Made by a program: the position numbers and the translations under genes
Shown here: positions 9,752 through 14,253 of the stretch, piece after piece
Numbering within the stretch: the stretch's first letter is position 1
How the letters are laid out: each line of letters opens with the position of its first letter
DNA from: Cylindrobasidium torrendii FP15055 ss-10
Lineage: Eukaryota; Basidiomycota; Agaricomycetes; Agaricales; Physalacriaceae
Length of the DNA stretch: 14,253 nt
Direction: 5' to 3'
Assembly: GCA_000934385.1 (NCBI GenBank)
Contig: KN880866.1
Location: 1-14,253, forward strand
The notes under the pieces: generated by a model
Database searches by the model: none
The model's input: only the letters and a program-made list of their open reading frames with translations
Told to the model about the DNA's origin: nothing

Positions 9752-11151
9752 TTAAGCTAACATTTCATCGATGGCCATGAAATAGACACGCAGCGCAACA
9801 TCGAACACCTCGGCAGAATGGAAATACGAAGGGAGGGAGGAATACTTGCCATGGATCACATCAATGTCGTCGCTGTAGCTGATGGCTTCCTGAAGCATAC
9901 TAATAACCTCCAATCGGTCCTTCTCCTCGAAGTGGGCACGGATGTACAACTTGACCATCTCGGGGATGGGGAGCATGGTGTAATGACCACGAAGAGATGT
10001 CTTGGTGTACGCGCTCGAAGGTCCAGGTCCGCGCGACGAAAGCGATGAGTACGACGCAGGCGACGACGGCCACACCAGCGATGCGCGCACAGCGGAATTG
10101 ACGAGATGCGCGGAGGAATCGGAGGACAGTACAATAGTGGGACTGTCGTCGTTGGCTTGAATACCGTCCATGCTGGGGACACGCTTTTGAGGGGGGGGCG
10201 AGGCCGGCGTCGACGCCTGAAGCTCGACATTGCGCTTGGTGAGACTAGCGGGCGAGACAGCGGGCGAGACGGCCGGCGTGGCAGGAGCAGGCACGTGTTT
10301 CTTGGTCCACTGAAACTGGTAAACGTCTTCGGCCGCAATGAGGTCCTTTCCACCGTAGACGAGTGCGTTGTGGTCATTGACGGGAGGAATATCGACAGCC
10401 GATAGATTGATGTGGCCCACGGCATGAGGACGGGTGAGACGCGAAAGAGTTCCGCCAACCTGGTCGTCGGGAATCAAGTGCGTCCATTGCACGGCGCCGG
10501 GGACAGAGAGTTTGTTGTTCTTCATGCCACCGCTCGTGTAGCAGAGGATGGCAGCTTGAAGACCACCGATGCCACCTTGCAAGGCGAAGCCGGAGCGTGT
10601 GGCACGGTCGAAGTTGAGCATGGCCCAACGTGCCTGTTCCCTGAGGCAGATGTTAGAAAAAGACGATAAAGAAGAAGGCTGTGACTCACTCATCGAAGTA
10701 GATACCGGGAGCCCAGCCTTCGAGCACGACGTAAATGACGGGGACCGTGGAGCATAGCTCGTCGTAGAAACTGAGTGCCTTCGACTGGACGAGATCCGTG
10801 TAGACGGAAGAATGACCGACGGCACTGCTCCCTACAGCCTTGACGGATTCAGCGCAGAGGGGAGTCTCCGAGGCGAAGAAAGTGTTGGCGTGGTAGAAGG
10901 CAATGGCATCCTCCTGCGAGTTCAGAGCGAACATAATTGGGAGCGTCTGGCGCTGCGAGCCTGTGGTAGTGACAGGGAGGCTAGAACGACATGAGAAAGG
11001 GAAAAGGCTTGCGGAGGATTACGCACAACTGAGAATCTTTGCCTCCAACAGCGTACACGCCATTGAGCATGACAGAATGCGAGTCGTTCAGATAAGCTGC
11101 AAACGAGAAAGGAGGAGGAGAGCACGGAAGTGTCTTCACGCGGACTGGCAT
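9752..11151 (-). CDS. Uncharacterised cargo protein, 3 exons, 434 aa
   Basis: Exons 11151-11027, 10980-10690 and 10640-9752 join in phase (introns of 46 and 49 bases, the second with GTGAGT, CTAAC and CAG), giving 434 residues. Residues about 28-165 look globular. They contain LNGVYAVGG, IMFALNSQEDAIAFY and IYVVLEGWAPGIYF (124-137), then RSGFALQGGIGG (154-165). The YVV..G..PGIY block followed by a G-F-Q-GG segment is faintly like the viroplasmin/RNase H1 N-terminal fold (YVV..GR..G+Y...), but I would not assign it. A second block has WTHLIPDD and FQWTKKHVP. A Ser/Pro-rich linker follows (including a triplicated PAVSP-like unit), then a C-terminal helical part. There is no signal peptide or membrane segment. 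An upstream ATG at 11183 opens a 15-codon frame that overlaps the chosen start out of frame. The function is unknown. Confidence 0.7.
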
Positions 11152-11183
11152 GGTTGTTCAGAGCTGGGGCTGTCGTCGTCCAT
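11136..11183 (-). promoter_or_regulatory. Upstream ORF overlapping the start of the 434-aa gene
   Basis: ATG at 11183 gives 15 codons (MDDDSPSSEQPCQSA) and stops at 11136, overlapping the ATG at 11151 in another frame. Overlapping upstream ORFs can reduce translation of the main frame. Alternatively this is the true N-terminus joined by a splice, but no GT/AG pair I tried kept the phase. Confidence 0.3.
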
Positions 11184-11926
11184 GGTTTCCCGGTACTTAA
11201 GTAGCCAGATCGTCGTGGTGGGAGAGCGGAGGTCAGCTGGAGACCAAGGTACAGTTTGAACCAGGTTTGAACGAATGGTTCGATGTAGCATCATTTTCCA
11301 GCGATCACGGCAAACGCCTTTTGCTCACTTACAACTGCATCTGAGCTAAGAGCTTCCCGCCATCATCAACGCTGAGCTGCTTGTCCTCACCAGCAGTCGG
11401 TCACGGCTCTTGTCGCGTTTCTCTGTTTTCGCAAGTCCTTTTCGAGTTGAGGTCATCAAGACATTCTTGGCAGTGGTACTATGCGGCCAACGCTAAGAAG
11501 CAAATCGACGGCGTCCTTTTGACTTGTCATCGGCGTTAAGAGTTATTTCTGCTGGCGACATTCCTTGCACCCAATAACCAAATTTCGCACCTACTCCACT
11601 GTGTTCTGGCTCTCTGTACGATCCAGGAGACACCCATAACATGGTGAATTTCTTTCCCAGCAGCCGTTACATTTGAGGTTTAATATCCCTCAGTTAATAA
11701 TAGCTTGATTCGTTATCTCTGAAACCGCATGACCATTGGACAGAGAAGTTGCAGAGAAGCCAGCGTCGCTCCGCCATGTGTGGCGCATATCTGGACAGAT
11801 TCTTCGCGTATGTGCCGTGGGAGTCCGTGCGTAAAACTGTACAGTTTCCACTGGCACTGCTAAGGACATTGAGAGTAACAAGGTAATTTTTTGACATTGT
11901 GGTGGACCATCTTTGCGTCGCTCGGC
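11152..11926. promoter_or_regulatory. Divergent intergenic region between the two right-hand cargo genes
   Basis: This 775-base stretch lies between the starts of the 434-aa gene (minus) and the 299-aa gene (plus) and should hold both promoters and leaders. Apart from the small upstream ORF near its left edge, I see no clear element. Confidence 0.5.
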
Positions 11927-12958
11927 ATGTCCTCGTCCACTTCGCCTATCCCGCGTCGTCCGCCTGGGGTAAGTTTTATTTCGATTTTTCCACTGTTTAT
12001 ATCTAGTGGATAGATACTTCCGTTCGCAAAAGGATCTGACTTGCGCATTGCAGATACCCGAAGGCCACATTCTGGCTCGTTGGGCCATCGACTGCGCTCA
12101 AGCTTTCTACCAGACCAGGGCATTCCAGACAGCGGAGAAGGTCCAAAACTTCAAGACCGCCGCCCGATTACAACTCGACCTTTGCATTGCCATGGTTCGC
12201 TGGGAGGGGACGACTGACGAGGAGCATGAGCAACGGCTTCATGCGCGATTCCATGTGCGTTTACAGCCTTAATACACGTCGACAATACTTATGTTTCGCA
12301 GGATTGGGTCTGGCCGTTCGTACAGTGGGCTATCATGCGACGGGCGGCCATCTTTCGAGGCGGAGTGTGGCAGATCCGCCCACCACAAGCCGTGAACGCT
12401 GAGCTACCGACGGGTGCAAGCCGCATGCGGCCTCGCCCTGCGCGTCGTCCAAGCTCTGAAGAGGACTCCTCCGTCAACGTCAACGACCGTCCTCAATCCT
12501 CGCCTGTCCTGTCCGCCAGCTTGCGTAGCGCCCTCGAAGTGGTCGACTACGTCTATACCCCACCCTCCTTCGTTGTTGCGGCCGACGATGTCAAGAAACG
12601 GCTTGACTCCCACAGCGCCTCGGGACATGTCCGGAAAGCAGCCATGTCCTCTTTGGAAAGGCTGGCCAAGTCGCTCAAATCCAAGGCTGCTCTACACGTC
12701 AAGTCTCGTCGCACCTCGTCGTCTATGCGAGGTGTGTCAGCGCAGGTGTCAACGTCCCCGCAAGCGCCAGCGTATGCGGCAGCGTCTACATCGTCGCCGC
12801 CTTCGTCGCCAATTCACCAGGCATACACCGGACCTTCTTCCGGCTCCTCTCTGTACTCGACGCCAGCGACATCGCCAATCAGGTCTGCGCCTCGTCGTAA
12901 GGCTGAGCTAGACAGTGAGGGCGACTCCGTCTATTCCATGGACATCGACAAAATTTAA
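11927..12958 (+). CDS. Uncharacterised cargo protein with Ser/Pro-rich tail, 3 exons, 299 aa
   Basis: Exons 11927-11968, 12054-12254 and 12302-12958 join in phase (introns of 85 bases with GTAAGT...CTGAC...CAG, and 47 bases with GTGCGT...CAG), giving 299 residues. Residues about 15-110 form a compact helical domain: IPEGHILARWAIDCAQAFYQ, an Arg/Leu helix with LDLCIAMVRWEG, then DWVWPFVQWAIMRRAAIFRGG and VWQIRPPQ. The remaining two thirds are low-complexity Ser/Pro/Ala with Arg/Lys patches, a helical stretch around SSLERLAKSLKSKAALHVK, and an acidic end (DSEGDSVYSMDIDKI). I do not recognise the family. The long disordered tail would suit a nuclear or scaffold protein, which is inference. The first exon codes for only 14 residues, so the start is uncertain. 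Confidence 0.65.
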
Positions 12959-12977
12959 CTTATATTTACATACTTCG

Positions 12978-12994
12978 TATATATATATATATAT
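12978..12994. repeat. (TA)n microsatellite
   Basis: Seventeen bases of alternating TA lie about 20 bases after the stop codon of the 299-aa gene, in its 3' UTR or just beyond it. Confidence 0.85.
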
Positions 12995-13150
12995 GTATCT
13001 TGTTCGCCCTCGTCTATTATATCCTTTGCACCGTATCTATTGACATGTTTTAGTATATCTTGTTCAATACCCATTGATGTCTGATGTTCAGCTTGCTGCA
13101 TAGGCAGCGGAATTTTCAACGCAGCGTCGGTTTCGAGAGTTTGTTGAGAA

Positions 13151-13446
13151 GTTCATCAACACCTAGTCCTAAGCGCAAATCTCAGCAACGCGCCGTCGAG
13201 TACGCAAACAGATTCGGGACCGTTGGAAAAATTGAACAACATCTATTTCTAGCGGCACGTCGTCAAGTTTTAGCAACGCGCTGTCGAATTCTAGCAGCGC
13301 GCCGTCGAATTCTAGCAGCGCGCCGTCGAATTCTAGCAGCGCGCCGTCGAATTCTAGCAGCGCGCCGTCGAGTACCCAGACGGATTTGCATGTCATTAGG
13401 AAATTAATCAACACCCATTCCTAGCAGTGCGCCGTCAAATTCGGCG
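13151..13446. repeat. Higher-order repeat around the 21-bp array
   Basis: The 21-base array lies inside a longer degenerate repeat. The segment atcaacacc...tccta is seen at about 13154 and 13407, and agca.cgcgccgtcgagtac.ca.a.gatt at about 13184 and 13356. A further unit (ctagcagtgcgccgtcaaattc) lies at about 13421-13442. The array therefore seems to have grown inside an older duplicated block. Confidence 0.6.
13262..13369. repeat. 21-bp tandem array (about five units)
   Basis: The unit gaattctagcagcgcgccgtc repeats at exact 21-base steps: gtc ends each unit at 13264, 13285, 13306, 13327, 13348 and 13369. The first units are divergent and the later ones identical. Because 21 is a multiple of three, spurious frames stay open on both strands. 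Confidence 0.93.
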
Positions 13447-13552
13447 CCGTCGAATGCGCGAGTTGTTTGCTAAGTATGTAAATATGTCAAGTGTCATTGT
13501 GCGTTGTGTGCGGAAGGCATCGTAGAGAGGGGGAATTTTTTTTTCGAAAAGG

Positions 13553-13569
13553 CGCCGCCCAAAGCGGCG
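13553..13569. repeat. GC-rich hairpin
   Basis: A perfect 6-base stem (cgccgc/gcggcg) encloses the loop ccaaa, within a GC-rich block rich in gcggc and gatcgggg motifs (about 13547-13720). It has no T-tract partner and lies in no transcript I can define, so a terminator role is not proposed. Confidence 0.6.
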
Positions 13570-13941
13570 GGATCGGGGCGGCAGCAGCGCTAATGGCATT
13601 TTCGGCGGCGGATACTGATCATTAGTGGCGCGCGGCCGTCGGAGGAACGTGATCGGGGAAGCGGGCCGAGTGAACGCGCGGAAGTGATGAGGTATCAATG
13701 GAGCGGGAGCGTGGGAAAGCATCCCGGAGGTTCCAAATACCCCCGGCCAACAAAAAATTGTGAGAAATCAATAGATATCATAGATTTGCACCTAGAGGGT
13801 GAAAAAACCAAAAAATTTTCCCACGTGACCTCAGAAAGCCCTTTGGAGAGACTTGAAATGACTTTTTATTTAGACTGCATTCTGGAAACGGTCTACTAAG
13901 TACAACTACTCGTTGAGCCCCTGGAATCACAGCATGGCCTG

Positions 13942-13951
13942 CTTGAAGCAA
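13942..13951. repeat. Right copy of 10-bp target-site duplication
   Basis: This is an exact second copy of cttgaagcaa (see 273-282), at the point where the gag frame entering from the right stops matching gag. Beyond it, inside the element, the frame runs only Gln-Ala-Met-Leu and then a stop at 13929-13927. Confidence 0.75.
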
Positions 13952-14253
13952 CCCTGATGATCTCGAAGGTACTGGCGCTGGGAGTCAGTGAGCTTCTGGA
14001 GCGGAGCACGGTTCACGTAGCTCTGCCCAGGGACGAGCGCGTCCACTTCCATGGGAACACCTTGACTGAGGGGTTGCGAGTGCGCGACTGGTGCAAAGAC
14101 CGGGACGGCAGGAGCACGGGGAGCCGAGGGGCGAGGCGTAGAGTGAGTGGTGGTATGCGAAGTCCACCGAGCCTTCTCGGCCTTGCGTTGCTCCCACGCG
14201 TGTTGATGCATGATGGCGCGGGCACGGTACTCCTTGTAGTTGGCTGGGATGGG
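13942..14253 (-). pseudogene. Ty3/Gypsy gag, part before the zinc knuckle, interrupted by insertion
   Basis: The frame is open from the window edge on the minus strand. It reads PANYKEYRARAIMHQHAWEQ, then a charged stretch, then a Ser/Thr/Pro/Ala-rich linker, then GVPMEVDAL (a common linker motif in fungal Ty3/Gypsy gags). It ends with LQKLTDSQRQYLRDHQGCFK, which is the lead-in to a zinc knuckle. The frame meets the element boundary exactly at Cys-Phe-Lys. The remaining knuckle and C-terminus are at 54-282. The gag N-terminus lies beyond the right edge of the window. There are no stops or frameshifts in the visible part, so the gene was open when it was hit. Confidence 0.82.

Larger units (their letters stand above)
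283..13941 (-). mobile_element. Large KDZ DNA transposon (about 13.66 kb) with cargo genes
   Basis: The boundaries come from the two halves of one gag gene and the 10-base direct repeat at their broken ends. The interior contains a complete KDZ transposase (607-4258), four further intact intron-containing genes, one broken gene, and repeat-rich non-coding ends. The strand given is that of the transposase. If the duplication is 8 bp, each boundary may shift by up to 2 bases. No long terminal inverted repeat is visible: the left end begins gggtgtctgcaggg and the right end, read inward on the other strand, begins caggccatgctgtg. It is also possible that the right-hand part is a second, nested insertion; what argues for a single event is that both junctions fall on the same gag codons. 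Confidence 0.72.
12959..13941. other. Right sub-terminal non-coding region
   Basis: No supportable gene is present. In order it holds a (TA)n tract, a tandem-repeat region (about 13150-13460), a GC-rich block with hairpins (about 13547-13720) and an AT-rich outer end with a cacctagagggtg inverted repeat near 13788. Such patterned ends are typical of large transposons, though the exact role of these repeats is not shown. Confidence 0.5.

Noticed and set aside
5203..12958. TET/JBP dioxygenase, reverse transcriptase, helicase or methyltransferase domain among the cargo
   Set aside because: I looked for HxD...H, YxDD, Walker and SAM-binding motifs in the spliced products and found none.
13169..13414. 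Open frames on both strands encoding 7-residue repeats (for example LEFDGAL)
   Set aside because: The 21-base tandem array has a period divisible by three, so all such frames stay open by construction; there is no start context or non-repeat domain.
1..14253. tRNA, rRNA or CRISPR features
   Set aside because: No cloverleaf-like A/B box pair or rRNA core sequence was recognised, and the only regular repeats lack spacers.

Overview
The window comes from a filamentous basidiomycete, most likely an agaricomycete (mushroom-forming or wood-decay fungus). It holds intron-rich genes with introns mostly of 43-65 bases, GTRNGT-type donors and CTRAY-like branch sites, a KDZ-class transposase, and a basidiomycete-type Ty3/Gypsy gag gene.

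The layout reads best as one large DNA transposon inside a retrotransposon. The two window ends are the two halves of a single minus-strand gag gene: the N-terminal part at 13942-14253 and the C-terminal part with the rest of the zinc knuckle at 54-282. They are split inside the zinc-knuckle codons Cys-Phe-Lys, and the 10-base word cttgaagcaa occurs at both junctions (273-282 and 13942-13951) in the same codon phase. This is what a target-site duplication looks like. Everything between, about 13.66 kb, is therefore proposed to be a single mobile element.

From left to right the element holds: a non-coding left end (283-606); a full-length KDZ transposase of 10 exons and 1068 residues (607-4258, minus); a broken gene with a KDZ-like motif (4526-5036, minus); a 7-exon, 740-residue gene of a family I associate with KDZ-rich mushroom genomes (5203-7741, minus); a small basic-N-terminus gene (8443-9122, plus); a 3-exon, 434-residue gene (9752-11151, minus); a 3-exon, 299-residue gene (11927-12958, plus); and a repeat-rich right end (12959-13941) with a 21-base tandem array and a GC-rich hairpin block. 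The exon chains were built by hand. The five intact genes keep frame across every proposed intron, and both gag halves are free of stops, so the insertion looks young and may still be competent.

The transposase supplies the catalytic RNase H-fold core (DANF, YDVSCQ and GEGIERVW motifs) and a CxC2-type zinc finger. The four other intact genes have no function I can name. They sit as two divergent pairs (5203-7741 with 8443-9122, and 9752-11151 with 11927-12958) and travel as cargo or accessory genes. No TET/JBP dioxygenase, the best-known KDZ-linked gene in fungi, is present. I could not find convincing terminal inverted repeats by eye.
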